The position numbers and the translations under genes are program-made. 64,000 bases of DNA from assembly GCF_900129835.1 (NCBI RefSeq), contig NZ_FQXA01000007.1, positions 1 through 64,000 of the forward strand, in the 5' to 3' direction. The stretch's first letter is position 1. Each line of letters begins with the position of its first letter. The DNA is from Stutzerimonas xanthomarina DSM 18231 (GTDB taxonomy: Bacteria; Pseudomonadota; Gammaproteobacteria; Pseudomonadales; Pseudomonadaceae). Below are positions 9,090 to 17,914 of this stretch, piece by piece. The notes under the pieces were generated by a model that made no database searches, was not told the origin of the DNA, and worked only from the letters and a program-made list of their open reading frames with translations.

Positions 9090-9225
9090 CGCGGTGGGCT
9101 GGCGGTTACACCCGCTGAGCGCTTAGCCCTTATACTCGCGCGCCATCGAGGCCTGGCGTATGCCGGCTCTCCCGTTGAATGCGACCGGCGCTGTTGCGGC
9201 GCCCGCTCACCCAGAAGGACACCTC

Positions 9226-9684
9226 ATGCTTAACAACGATGTGATGCGCAGCGTGCGCTACATCCTCAACGTCGACGACGCCAAGATCGCCGAAATTACG
9301 CGGCTTACGGGTTGCGAAATACCTGACAGCGAAGCGGTGGCTTACCTGAAGAAGGAAGACGAGGAAGGGTTCAAGCCCTGTCCTGATCGGATCATGGCGC
9401 ACTTCCTCGATGGCCTGGTGGTCTACAAACGCGGCAAGGACGAGAGCCGGCCGACTCCACCGATCGAACTACCGGTCACCAACAACATGGTCCTGAAGAA
9501 GCTGCGCGTGGCGTTCGAGCTGAAGGAAGACGACATGCACGCGATCCTCCAGTCGGTCGATTTCCCAGTGTCGAAGCCCGAACTCAACGCGCTGTTCCGC
9601 AAGGTCGGGCACAGCAACTACCGTGTCTGTGGCGACCAACTGCTGCGCAACTTTCTCAAGGGATTGGCTCTGCGCGGCAAGTGA
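9226..9684 (+). CDS. DUF1456 family protein (YehS-like)
   Basis: 152 residues made of two copies of the DUF1456 domain: one from MLNNDVMRSVRYILNVDD to about residue 70, and one from PVTNNMVLKKLRVAFEL to the end, with the matching pieces DAKIAEITR and DDMHAILQS. Function unknown; the protein looks cytoplasmic. I use the ATG at 9226, which has AGAAGGA about seven bases upstream and fits the family N terminus, rather than an in-frame ATG at 9160. Confidence 0.9.
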   Translation: MLNNDVMRSVRYILNVDDAKIAEITRLTGCEIPDSEAVAYLKKEDEEGFKPCPDRIMAHFLDGLVVYKRGKDESRPTPPIELPVTNNMVLKKLRVAFELKEDDMHAILQSVDFPVSKPELNALFRKVGHSNYRVCGDQLLRNFLKGLALRGK

Positions 9685-9786
9685 CGCGGAGCGCTGCGCG
9701 CTGGTTTTTGCGCGGGTCTGGCAGAAGTCCCGCCGGGCAAGTCACTTCGGCTGTCTAGGCAAAGCACCGCGCAGCATGGTCCGGCC

Positions 9787-9848
9787 TGTAGGAGCGAGCT
9801 CGCTCGCGAATCCAAGTCACGCAACAAGCTTCGCGAGCAAGCTCGTCC
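9787..9848. repeat. REP-like inverted pair (GGAGCGAGCTCGCTCGCGAA family)
   Basis: TGTAGGAGCGAGCTCGCTCGCGAA is followed some 20 bases later by the inverted form TTCGCGAGCAAGCTCGTCC. This matches the well known extragenic palindromes of Pseudomonas genomes, often placed between convergent genes as here. Confidence 0.8.
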
Positions 9849-9874
9849 AACGGGGCTGGGGTTCGTTTGGTGGA

Positions 9875-9927
9875 GTAGGGTGGGCTTCAGCCCACGCAGC
9901 ATAACGGTGGACTGAAGCCCACCCTAC
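9875..9927. repeat. REP-like inverted pair (GTAGGGTGGGCTTCAGCCCAC family)
   Basis: GTAGGGTGGGCTTCAGCCCA and, inverted, GGACTGAAGCCCACCCTAC face each other across about 15 bases. Each unit is itself a small hairpin. A third copy of the same family occurs at 10057-10078. Confidence 0.8.
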
Positions 9928-10056
9928 AGTCACTGTGCGACTCCGCCGGGCCTGTAAACGAAGCCGCCAACACCGTGGGCTTCGTCGTCAATCTGACCCC
10001 GTATGCATCGACCGCACGCTTTCGGTGGGGTATCGAGTGCTGGCAGTTAGCGAGAC

Positions 10057-10078
10057 GGTGGGCTGAAGCCCACCCTAC
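10057..10078. repeat. single REP-like unit (same family as 9875-9927)
   Basis: GGTGGGCTGAAGCCCACCCT is an isolated copy of the GTGGGCTGAAGCCCAC palindrome found twice at 9875-9927. Confidence 0.75.
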
Positions 10079-10094
10079 CGGCGTAACGAATGCA

Positions 10095-10120
10095 CGAAAC
10101 CCCGCAAGCGCGGGGTTTCG
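10095..10120. terminator. terminator hairpin after the DUF4168 gene
   Basis: Perfect arms CGAAACCCCGC and GCGGGGTTTCG with a short loop. Located 50 bases past the DUF4168 stop. The AT content at the base of the stem allows it to work on either strand, though the T-run is short. Confidence 0.65.
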
Positions 10121-10169
10121 TAAGCCGAGTCCGCTGTATTGCAACGGGCTCGTTATTACGGCGAAGGGC

Positions 10170-10562
10170 TTAGTTCTGCACCATTGCGATGACCTTGTCG
10201 CGCAGCTGCGGATCGTTCTGTACGGCCTGATTGATGGCGTTGTACTCCTCGATGCTGAGGTCGTTGTCTTCGACGGTACCCATCATCTTTTCGTTGGCCT
10301 GCTGCTGCAATTGCTGAGCCTCGGCCGGGTCACCGGTCTTTTCCAGCTTGGCGGTGAAGTCCTCGCGAATCTCCATGATCTCGCCCAGCGAGTCGGCAAA
10401 CTTCTCCAGCTTCTTGTCGCTGATGTCTGCAGCCTGCATCGCCGGTGCGGGTTGCGCGGCCGGCGCCTGGCTGGCCTGCTGCGCGGAGACCTGGGAGGCA
10501 CCAGCGGCCATGAGCAGGGCGGTGAGGCTGGCGGAAACGAGGCGAGCGTTTAGCTTGGTCAT
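10170..10562 (-). CDS. DUF4168 domain secreted protein
   Basis: About 130 residues. Signal peptide at residues 1-28 (cleavage near VSA-QQ), then an Ala/Pro/Gln-rich linker and the DUF4168 domain: ISDKKLEKFADSLGEIMEIREDF, a Gln-rich helix and LSIEEYNAINQAVQNDPQLRDKV. Predicted to be a helical periplasmic or secreted protein of unknown role. I start at the ATG at 10562, with an AGGA signal just upstream; a longer frame to 10616 would push the signal peptide inside. It diverges from the histidine kinase gene with about 130 bases between. Confidence 0.85.
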   Translation of the reverse strand: MTKLNARLVSASLTALLMAAGASQVSAQQASQAPAAQPAPAMQAADISDKKLEKFADSLGEIMEIREDFTAKLEKTGDPAEAQQLQQQANEKMMGTVEDNDLSIEEYNAINQAVQNDPQLRDKVIAMVQN

Positions 10563-10691
10563 GTTCGATATTCCTGCTATTGAAAGACGCAAAGGTCTTT
10601 GCATCAGCCGTGCCATCCTGCGGCATTGTGTCTAATTCATTGATTTTCAATAATTTTTACCACCCGTCCTGTTCAGATCGACCTCAAAGGG

Positions 10692-12200
10692 ATGGCTCTG
10701 TATCGTGCCAGAATGGCACATGTAGCAGTTTGGCAAAGAACATCGACACTGCGCGGCGCGCTGTTGGCGAAGGTGGTGATCCCGCTGGTGGTGATCATGC
10801 TCGGCTTCAGTTATCTGCTGCTGTGGACAGTCGAGCGCAACAGCGAGCGGCGGCTGCAGGAGGAAGTTGAACTGGTGGCGCGGGCAGTCCGTCTGCCGCT
10901 TAGCGACAGCCTGGAAAAGCAGCACGATCGCACCTCGCAGCAGGTACTGGAGTCGGTGCTCGGTGTTGGACGCGTCTATGGTGCCTATCTCTATGACGAT
11001 CAAGGTGAGCTGGTGGCCTTCGCCGGAGCCATTGAGCCAGATCAGGATCAGTCCTCGATTCAGGAGCTGACCGCCGATGGCAAACGCCGGGGCGGTTATC
11101 AGCGTATTCGCGGGCGCGAGGTCTATTCCTATTTCCTGCCGCTCGAACAAAGTGGTGGGCGTATCAATGGCCTGCTGCAGGTCACCCGTCGTTGGAATGA
11201 TTTCGAGCGTGATACCCGCAGGCTACGGGTGATCGCCGGCATATCCGCAGCGGTGTTGGCGCTGGCCGCGGTCTGCATCGTCCTGCTCGGGCATTGGTCG
11301 GCCATTGGCCGCCATCTGCAGCAACTGACCCAGAGCATGGCCCGTGTCGCTGACGGTGATCGCCAGCACCGTGCCCCGCGCAGCGGCCCGCAAGAAATTG
11401 CCGTGCTCGGTCGGGCACTGAATCAAATGCTTGACAGCATCGCCGATGCCGAACAGCGCATGGCCGAACAGAAGGCGCGCGAGGCGGAGCTCGAAGCGCG
11501 CTTGCGGCGCTCACACCAACTCGCCGCCGTGGGTCGGCTGGCGGCAGGCGTTGCCCATGAGCTGGGCAGCCCGCTCAGCGTGATCGACGGCAAGGCGCAG
11601 CGGGTGCTGCGCAGCGAGACGCTGGAAGATGGCCAGCGCAAGGGCCTGTTGCAGATTCGCAGTCAGGTCCAGCGCCTGAGCGAGATCGTCCGTCAGCTCC
11701 TCGACTTCGGCCGCGCTGCTGGGCGACCTGTTCGACGCATGCCCGCCGAGGTGTTAGCGCATTCGTCTGCAGCTGCGGTGGCGGACGAACTGGCCACCCT
11801 CAATGTCACCTTGACGCTGGATACGTCGCCCGAGCCGTTGTGCTGCGAAGTCGATCCGCCTCGTTTCGAGCAGGCACTGACCAATCTGCTGCGCAATGGC
11901 GCCCAGGCCAGCCCCGGCGGACAGGTGTTGCTGCGCTGGTGGCGGGAAGGCCAGTGTCTGTTGTTTCAGGTCGAGGATGACGGCCCCGGCGTCGCCGAGC
12001 AGCACCGTGCAGCGCTGTTCGAGCCGTTCTTCACCACCAAACCTGTGGGGCAGGGCAGCGGCCTTGGATTGGCTGTTGCTCATGGCGTGGTCGCTGAGTG
12101 CGGCGGGCGGATCGAATTGGTCGAGAGTTCGCTCGGTGGTGCGGCATTTCGTATTTCGTTGGCGCTGGCCGGTGAGGAGGATGGCGATGCAAATGGATGA
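10692..12200 (+). CDS. membrane sensor histidine kinase (NtrB-like, HAMP)
   Basis: Up to 502 residues. Order: transmembrane segment (about residues 26-45), periplasmic sensor region (46-180), second transmembrane segment (about 182-203), HAMP linker, HisKA with the phospho-acceptor in AGVAHELGSPLSVI, then HATPase_c with LTNLLRNGAQASP (N box), VEDDGPGV (G1), FEPFFTTK and GSGLGLAV (G2). The gene overlaps the sigma-54 regulator that follows by 14 bases, so they form a two-component pair. The signal sensed is unknown. The start is uncertain: AAAGGG directly abuts the ATG at 10692, and an inverted repeat GTGCCA-GAA-TGGCAC (10705-10719) lies within the first codons and could be an operator. Confidence 0.88.
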   Translation: MALYRARMAHVAVWQRTSTLRGALLAKVVIPLVVIMLGFSYLLLWTVERNSERRLQEEVELVARAVRLPLSDSLEKQHDRTSQQVLESVLGVGRVYGAYLYDDQGELVAFAGAIEPDQDQSSIQELTADGKRRGGYQRIRGREVYSYFLPLEQSGGRINGLLQVTRRWNDFERDTRRLRVIAGISAAVLALAAVCIVLLGHWSAIGRHLQQLTQSMARVADGDRQHRAPRSGPQEIAVLGRALNQMLDSIADAEQRMAEQKAREAELEARLRRSHQLAAVGRLAAGVAHELGSPLSVIDGKAQRVLRSETLEDGQRKGLLQIRSQVQRLSEIVRQLLDFGRAAGRPVRRMPAEVLAHSSAAAVADELATLNVTLTLDTSPEPLCCEVDPPRFEQALTNLLRNGAQASPGGQVLLRWWREGQCLLFQVEDDGPGVAEQHRAALFEPFFTTKPVGQGSGLGLAVAHGVVAECGGRIELVESSLGGAAFRISLALAGEEDGDANG

Positions 12201-13590
12201 CAGCACACCGCAGCGGGTGCTTGTGGTGGAAGACGACGACGGCCTGCGCCAGCTGCTGGTCGAGGAACTGGAAGATCGTGAACTCAGCGTACGAGCCGTG
12301 GCCAGCGCCGAGGAAGCGGCGCCGTTGCTGGAGGGCTGGGAGCCGGATCTGGTGCTCAGCGATCTGCGCCTGCCGGGTGCCGATGGCATGGCGTTGCTGC
12401 GACGGGTCAAGTCGATGCAGGCGGCACCGGCGTTTCTGGTGATCACCGCGTTCGGCAGCATCCAACAGGCCGTCGCGGCGCTCAAGGAAGGCGCTGATGA
12501 GTTCCTGACCAAACCGTTGGACCTCGACCACCTCGGTCTCGCCGTGTCGCGTGCGTTGGAAACGCGCCATCTGCGCGACGAGGTGCGGCGCTTCCAGCAG
12601 TTACTTAGTGATGACCGTTTCCACGGCATGCTTGGGCGCAGTCGGGTGATGCGCGGACTATTCGACCAAATTCGGCAATTGGCCCGTGCAGCCGGGCCGG
12701 TTCTGGTGATCGGCGAGAGTGGCACCGGCAAGGAGCTGGTGGCGCGCGCCGTGCACGCCGAAAGCGAACGGGCCGGGCGCCCGTTCCTCGCGATCAACTG
12801 CGCCGGGCTGCCGGCCGAACTGCTGGAAAGCGAGTTCTTCGGTCATGCCGCCGGTGCTTTCACCGGTGCCAGCCGCGCCCACAAGGGGCTATTCCAGCAA
12901 GCCGATGGCGGCACCCTGTTTCTCGATGAGATCGGTGAAATGCCGCTGCCGCTGCAGGCCAAGTTGCTGCGCGTGCTGCAGGAGGGCACCATCCGGCCGG
13001 TGGGTGGCGAGCGCGAATTGAGCGTGGATGTGCGCATCATCGCTGCCAGTAATCGGCCGCTGGAAACCGCCGCCGGCCGGGAGTCCTTTCGCGAAGACCT
13101 GTTCTTTCGCCTGGAGACCTTCATCCTGCAGGTGCCGCCGCTGCGCGATCGCGAGGACGATCGTGAACTGCTCGCCGCCGGCTTCGTCGCGCACTTCGCC
13201 GCACGTGACGGCCGCCCGGTGCGAGGCCTGTCACCCGCGGCGCTGGAGCAGCTCAGGCGCTATCCCTTCCCCGGCAATGTGCGCGAGCTGCAGAACGCCA
13301 TGGAGCGCGCGGTGACTTTCTGTCATGGCCGCAGTATCGAACTGGAACACCTGCCGGCGCGCATCGCCAACTTTCAGGACAACCCGCCCGAGCGCCAGGC
13401 TGACGAACTGCTCGGTTTGATGATCGACGGCCCGCTGCTGCCGACCCTCGACGAGCTGGAGTTGCGCTACATACAGCACGTGCTGGAGCGGGTTGAGGGC
13501 AACAAGCGGCGCGCTGCGGCCTTGCTCGGCATCGGCCGGCGCACGCTGTATCGCCGCCTGGGCGAAAAGGAGCAGGACGACAACGCCTGA
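12187..13590 (+). CDS. sigma-54-dependent response regulator (NtrC family)
   Basis: 467 residues. Receiver domain first (VLVVEDDDGLRQ, phospho-acceptor Asp in LVLSDLRLPGADG, Lys in LTKPLDL), then an AAA+ domain with Walker A GESGTGKE, the sigma-54 contact loop GAFTGA, Walker B LFLDEIGEM and the arginine-finger region FREDLFFRLE. The C terminus is a Fis-type helix-turn-helix (KRRAAALLGIGRRTLYRRL). It activates sigma-54 promoters once phosphorylated by the upstream kinase. The ATG at 12187 is chosen because GAGGAGG ends seven bases before it; the nearer ATG at 12181 is too close. Target genes are unknown. Confidence 0.9.
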   Translation: MQMDDSTPQRVLVVEDDDGLRQLLVEELEDRELSVRAVASAEEAAPLLEGWEPDLVLSDLRLPGADGMALLRRVKSMQAAPAFLVITAFGSIQQAVAALKEGADEFLTKPLDLDHLGLAVSRALETRHLRDEVRRFQQLLSDDRFHGMLGRSRVMRGLFDQIRQLARAAGPVLVIGESGTGKELVARAVHAESERAGRPFLAINCAGLPAELLESEFFGHAAGAFTGASRAHKGLFQQADGGTLFLDEIGEMPLPLQAKLLRVLQEGTIRPVGGERELSVDVRIIAASNRPLETAAGRESFREDLFFRLETFILQVPPLRDREDDRELLAAGFVAHFAARDGRPVRGLSPAALEQLRRYPFPGNVRELQNAMERAVTFCHGRSIELEHLPARIANFQDNPPERQADELLGLMIDGPLLPTLDELELRYIQHVLERVEGNKRRAAALLGIGRRTLYRRLGEKEQDDNA

Positions 13591-13684
13591 TTAGCTGTGC
13601 GGGATCTCGAAAGGCAGCCAATGCGCTGGCAGAGAGCAGTCGTCTGCCAGCGACCGAGACGAGTCGCTCGCAGCGAGATACCGC

Positions 13685-16063
13685 TTAGCTGGGCTGCACC
13701 GCCGTGCGCGGCGGCAATTGCTCCAGGCGCAGCTCTGCCTGGGACAGATTGCGCACCGCTACCCACTCCGCCAACGCCGTGACCGAACGCGGCGGCGAGA
13801 TAAGGTAGCCCTGGAACAGGTCGCAGCCGGCCTGCAGTAGCGCGGATTGTTTCTCCAGGCTGTCGACACCCTCGGCATTCACCCGTTTGCCCTGGGCCTG
13901 ACAGAACGCGACGATCGCCGTGAGGCTTTGCTGCATCTCCGGGCGGGTCAGTCGCTCAATGATCGCCATGTCCAGCTTGATGGTATCGGCCGGGTATTCG
14001 AGCAATTGCTGGATCGAGGTGTAGCCGACCCCGAAATCGTCGATGGCGACGCGGAATCCAGCCATCCGAATCGCACTCACTGCCGCCATGGTGTTGCTGC
14101 TGAGTTCAGCGGCGAAGGTCTCGGTGAGCTCGATTTCGATGAGGCTGGTGCAGATACCGTAGTGCGCGGCGCGTTCGGTCAGGTAGCTGCACAGGCGGTC
14201 ATCGTCCAGCTGCGCTGACGACACATTGATCGCCAGGATAACGCCCTCGCCGAACAGGCTGACCAGTTGCGGGTAACCGGCCAACGCGTGGTCGATCACC
14301 CAGCTGTCGACCTTCGGGAACAGGCCTGCACGCTCGGCGATGGGAATGAATTCCCCTGGTGAGACCGTGCCCAGCAGTGGCGAGTGCCAGCGCAGCAATA
14401 CCTCGCAGCTGACCACCGCACCTTCACGGTCCACCGCTGGCATGTACACCAAACGAAATTGGTCGTCGCCGTTGAGGGTACGCAACTGTTCTTCGATCAG
14501 GCGGATGCGTTGGTCGCGTTGCTCGAGCTCCGCCGAAAACGCCACCGCGAAGTTCTTGCCCATGGCTTTGGCCTGATACATCGCGCTGTCGGCCCGCGTC
14601 AGCAACTGGGTGATCGACGCGGCATCGTCGGGATAACGGGCGGTGCCGATGCTGACGCTGATCTGGTAAAGACGATCATCCACGCGGAAGCCACCGCGGC
14701 ACAGGCCAAGCAAGGCGTCAGTGAGTTCGGCCAGGCTATCGCTTGCAGCCGGTGACATGAGCAGGACGGCGAACTCGTCACCGGACAGCCGCGCGAAGGC
14801 TGTTTCGGTATCCGGTCGCCATTCGCAATGGCGATTGAGCTCGCCTTGCGCGCGCAGGGCAAAGATCCGCAGCAATGCATCACCGGCATCATGGCCGTGC
14901 TGATCGTTGACTTGCTTGAAATTGTCCAGATCGAGAAACAGCAGAGCCAGCCGTTGCCCGCCTTGCTCGCACTTTTTATGCATCGCCGCAGCCAATATGC
15001 CGAAATGGGCGCGGTTGCTGATGTGGGTCAGGCTGTCGGTCCAGGAAATTTCCTGAATGCGCTGCAAGGCTTCCGTGTTGCGCTCGTGGAGCGTCTTCAT
15101 GTTCAACGTCAGGCGGCCGATCTCGCCGCCGTCGGTGGGCTCGTCCAGCGCCGTTCGCTTGCACAGCAGCAGGTCGGTGAGCTGCTGGCCCAGGTCGCTG
15201 ATGGGGTCGGTAACGTAGCGGCGGATCAGCAGCAGCAACAATCCGCTGGTGATCAGGCAGATCAGCGAGCCGCCGATGAGGAAGGCGAGGCTGAGTGTGC
15301 GCAAGCGATCGGCAAGGTAGTGCGGAGCAGGCGTCAGCCGAGCCTTCAACGATGTCGACAAGTCGACATCCGCCGACAGGCGCGACGTGGTTGTGCCCAG
15401 CGTCGGGGCGATATCTACCGCGGCATCATAGTCTGATTCGAGCTGGGCCTTCAGCTCGATGAACTGCTCCGGCCGCACGGCCAGTTGCAGGGTAAACGCC
15501 TCCTCGCGCTGACTGGGCAAGGGACGGGTGGCGGTGGTCGGCAGAATGAAATCAGTGTCCAGCAGCAGCGGTCCGCCTTCGGCGTTCTCTACGTAGACCA
15601 TTTCATCGGTATCGGCGGCCCGCTTGGCCTCTCTCACGATCCGCTGCTGGGTGGCATTCATCCGGGCGAACGGTGACAGGCTGCTTTCGAAGTAATAGGC
15701 GACTTCGTCGTCAGGCTCGACGATGGCAAAGGAGACGAACGACAGCCGAGCACTGGAGAGCGAGCGGATGCTCTGCTGGATGCGCAGGCCAAGGGTGTCG
15801 TTGCGGTAGGTGGTGTCCGATTCGCGGAGGAACGACCGCAACGCTTCGCTATCGGTGATCGAATAGAGCGCACTGCGATTGAACGCCTGGTAATCCAGAT
15901 AGGCCGATTTCAACGCCGACAGCCGTTGCGCCAGGCGTGCCTGCTCGAGACCCAACAGCGATGCGCGCTGGGTCATGTAGGCCGTCGTGGCGGCGAGCAG
16001 CTGGACGGCCAGGATGACCGGAAAGATCACCAGCAGTGCGCGCTTACCGAGCGTCATGGGCAT
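13685..16063 (-). CDS. membrane GGDEF-EAL protein, MbaA-like
   Basis: 792 residues. Transmembrane segment at about 9-28, large periplasmic sensor region (about 30-255), second transmembrane segment (about 256-282), HAMP linker, then GGDEF and EAL domains. The GGDEF signature is SGDEF (residues 427-431), usually active. The EAL signature is EVL (554-556) with the remaining catalytic features present: NVSS, ELTE, IDDFGVGY, KLD, AEGVD and FQGY. It can be expected to make and/or break c-di-GMP. The gene start overlaps the end of the upstream periplasmic polyamine-binding-type gene by 20 bases. The same order, size, SGDEF and EVL motifs are, as I recall, features of Vibrio cholerae MbaA, which works with the binding protein NspS. 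Confidence 0.9.
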   Translation of the reverse strand: MPMTLGKRALLVIFPVILAVQLLAATTAYMTQRASLLGLEQARLAQRLSALKSAYLDYQAFNRSALYSITDSEALRSFLRESDTTYRNDTLGLRIQQSIRSLSSARLSFVSFAIVEPDDEVAYYFESSLSPFARMNATQQRIVREAKRAADTDEMVYVENAEGGPLLLDTDFILPTTATRPLPSQREEAFTLQLAVRPEQFIELKAQLESDYDAAVDIAPTLGTTTSRLSADVDLSTSLKARLTPAPHYLADRLRTLSLAFLIGGSLICLITSGLLLLLIRRYVTDPISDLGQQLTDLLLCKRTALDEPTDGGEIGRLTLNMKTLHERNTEALQRIQEISWTDSLTHISNRAHFGILAAAMHKKCEQGGQRLALLFLDLDNFKQVNDQHGHDAGDALLRIFALRAQGELNRHCEWRPDTETAFARLSGDEFAVLLMSPAASDSLAELTDALLGLCRGGFRVDDRLYQISVSIGTARYPDDAASITQLLTRADSAMYQAKAMGKNFAVAFSAELEQRDQRIRLIEEQLRTLNGDDQFRLVYMPAVDREGAVVSCEVLLRWHSPLLGTVSPGEFIPIAERAGLFPKVDSWVIDHALAGYPQLVSLFGEGVILAINVSSAQLDDDRLCSYLTERAAHYGICTSLIEIELTETFAAELSSNTMAAVSAIRMAGFRVAIDDFGVGYTSIQQLLEYPADTIKLDMAIIERLTRPEMQQSLTAIVAFCQAQGKRVNAEGVDSLEKQSALLQAGCDLFQGYLISPPRSVTALAEWVAVRNLSQAELRLEQLPPRTAVQPS

Positions 16064-17120
16064 TTATCAGGGCGCTGATGATGCGTCGCCGTGTCTGCGT
16101 CGCTTCCAAGGGTCGCGCCTCGTAAACTTGGCTGTTCCGCAATACCACTTCGGCTGGATAGATGGTCGGGTCCTGGCGTATCTCCTCAGGCAACAACGCC
16201 TTGGCTGCGGCGTTGGTGGTGGCCACCCCCAGCTCAGCGCTGTTCAGCGCCGCAATCTGCGGGTTGTTGAGGAAGTTCAGGAAACGATAGGCCAACGCCT
16301 TCTGCGCGCCATTAGTCGGGACGGATAGACAATCCACCCAAAGCAGCGTGCCTTCCTTGGGCACCATGTAGCGCCAGGGTTCGCCGTCGACACCTTCGAC
16401 TTCATTGAGGACCTGCTGATCACCGCTGTAGGCAAGGGCCATGTCGGCCTTGTCGAGATAACGCTGGCTGCGTAATGACGTGATCACGTACTCGTAGGTC
16501 AACACGGCGGGGGCTTGCGCCTGCAGCAGCTCGAAGGCCGCCTTCAGCTCGTCATTATTCGAGGTGTTGATCGAATGCCCCTGATGCAATAGCGGGCCGG
16601 CGAGGATGTCTTCATGGTCCTCCATCATGATGATGTGCGGCTCGTCGCGATTGGCTGGCTGGAGAAGGTCCGCCCAAGACTGAGGCACGTTGGGCAGGCG
16701 GTCAGCCCGGTAGGCGATGCCGAGTGTGCCCCATAGGTAAGGGATGCTGTGCGCACCACAGCTGTCACGCCAACGCTTTGGAACATGCTTGAGATTGGGC
16801 AGCGCTTGCTCGTCAATCGGATCGAGCAGCCCGCGTTGGCCGAAGCGAGAGGAGCTGATTAGCTCGGTCAGGGCAATGTCGATCAGGTGGTCGGGTTTGG
16901 CCAGTACTTCGTCGCGTTTGTCACCGCTGTCGAAGTACACCTGCTCGATCTTCACGCCCGTTTCGGCTTCCCAGCGTTCGATTACTGCTTCGCTGAGATA
17001 TTCCTCCCAATTGAGCAGGTGAAGGGTCTGTGCTGCATGCAGCGCAGTGGATGGAAGCAGCAAGCAGGCCAGCGCCAGCAGGGCGGCCGGAGCTCGGAAA
17101 AACGGTTTCTGGTTATTCAT
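16044..17120 (-). CDS. periplasmic polyamine-binding-type protein, NspS-like
   Basis: About 358 residues with a signal peptide (to about residue 29, ending LHA-A). The mature protein begins TLHLLNWEEYLSEAVIERWEAETGVKI, the hallmark start of PotD/PotF-type spermidine/putrescine-binding proteins. Later blocks include YLWGTLGIAYRAD, DMALAYSGD and PKEGTLLWVDCLSVP. No ABC transporter permease or ATPase gene is nearby; instead the gene overlaps a membrane GGDEF-EAL gene, which argues for a sensory rather than an uptake role, as with V. cholerae NspS. I start at the ATG at 17120; the upstream frame to 17255 lacks a signal-peptide pattern. Ligand identity (spermidine, norspermidine or other) cannot be read. 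Confidence 0.88.
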   Translation of the reverse strand: MNNQKPFFRAPAALLALACLLLPSTALHAAQTLHLLNWEEYLSEAVIERWEAETGVKIEQVYFDSGDKRDEVLAKPDHLIDIALTELISSSRFGQRGLLDPIDEQALPNLKHVPKRWRDSCGAHSIPYLWGTLGIAYRADRLPNVPQSWADLLQPANRDEPHIIMMEDHEDILAGPLLHQGHSINTSNNDELKAAFELLQAQAPAVLTYEYVITSLRSQRYLDKADMALAYSGDQQVLNEVEGVDGEPWRYMVPKEGTLLWVDCLSVPTNGAQKALAYRFLNFLNNPQIAALNSAELGVATTNAAAKALLPEEIRQDPTIYPAEVVLRNSQVYEARPLEATQTRRRIISALINAHDAR

Positions 17121-17338
17121 CAGCTGTCCATCCGCTGCGGCAGGTGCTTGTTGGGCCGTCGCAGTAACCCCAATATCGCAGGTCGCCTCGACTGGTCTCT
17201 GGCTGTGGAACGCGAACGCGCCGAGAGGCGCACACAGGCGCGACCGCCCAGTCATATATCGACAGGCAGTAATGGCACTTTAATGGCGTCAGGCGAATGG
17301 CGGCAACAAATTTGTTTTCGTTGCCGCAGCCGTTCCGA

Positions 17339-17914
17339 TCAGCGGGCAGTAATCGGCTGTTTAGCGGGTTGCACCCGTGGACGCGGCGAGCGCTGCAGCC
17401 AGGAAGCCAGAAGCCTGGTGGACAGCGGAATGAACAGGTAAGTCATCAGCGGGGTCAGGGCCAGGGTGCTGATCAGTATCCGCAGCACCAGACTCACCTC
17501 GCCGAGCATGCCGCCGAACAGCGTATTAAACAGCAGCGAGACCGGAAAGAACGCTAGCCAAATCGCAACGCTTTGCTTCCAGCGCGGCGGCGACGGGCTA
17601 TCGGTGCCGCCAAACCAGGCGTCAATGCCGCGTGCGCGGTGCTCGAGGGGCTGGCCGAAGAGCTCGCTGCCGCGCTGCAGCCAGGCCCGACGCGACGCCG
17701 AATGCCCCCAGTGGTCTAGGGTTTGCTCGTCGACGAAGCGGAAGACGATCTGAAATTCATCGTCGCCAGGCGGAGGCGCCAGTACGCCGGAGCCGAGGTA
17801 GCCGGGAAAGTCCGCGGCCAGTTCTTCGCCTTCATGCAACCAGGCGAGGAGGTCGTGGTAGCGGCCATCGCGCACGCGGCGGGCCACCATCAGGGTGACG
17901 GGTTCGGTAGACAT
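17339..17914 (-). CDS. membrane-anchored antibiotic biosynthesis monooxygenase (ABM) domain protein
   Basis: 191 residues. Residues 4-95 form an ABM-type ferredoxin-like fold (VTLMVARRVRDGRYHDLLAWLHE, FPGYLGSGVLAPP, FQIVFRFVDEQTLDHWG), followed by two to three hydrophobic segments (about 112-175) and a basic tail. Members of this branch are annotated as ABM-domain membrane proteins and their substrate is not known. Same strand as, and 220 bases upstream of, the NspS-like gene, so co-transcription is possible but not shown. Confidence 0.82.
   Translation of the reverse strand: MSTEPVTLMVARRVRDGRYHDLLAWLHEGEELAADFPGYLGSGVLAPPPGDDEFQIVFRFVDEQTLDHWGHSASRRAWLQRGSELFGQPLEHRARGIDAWFGGTDSPSPPRWKQSVAIWLAFFPVSLLFNTLFGGMLGEVSLVLRILISTLALTPLMTYLFIPLSTRLLASWLQRSPRPRVQPAKQPITAR

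Larger units (their letters stand above)
9685..10169. other. REP-rich intergenic region
   Basis: A 485-base gap between two converging genes. It holds three palindromic repeat units of two sequence families (entered separately) and a terminator hairpin. No supported gene is present. Confidence 0.7.

Noticed and set aside
16044-17120. Polyamine uptake (PotF transporter) reading of the binding-protein gene
   Set aside because: No permease or ATPase genes nearby; it overlaps a GGDEF-EAL gene instead, which points to signalling.
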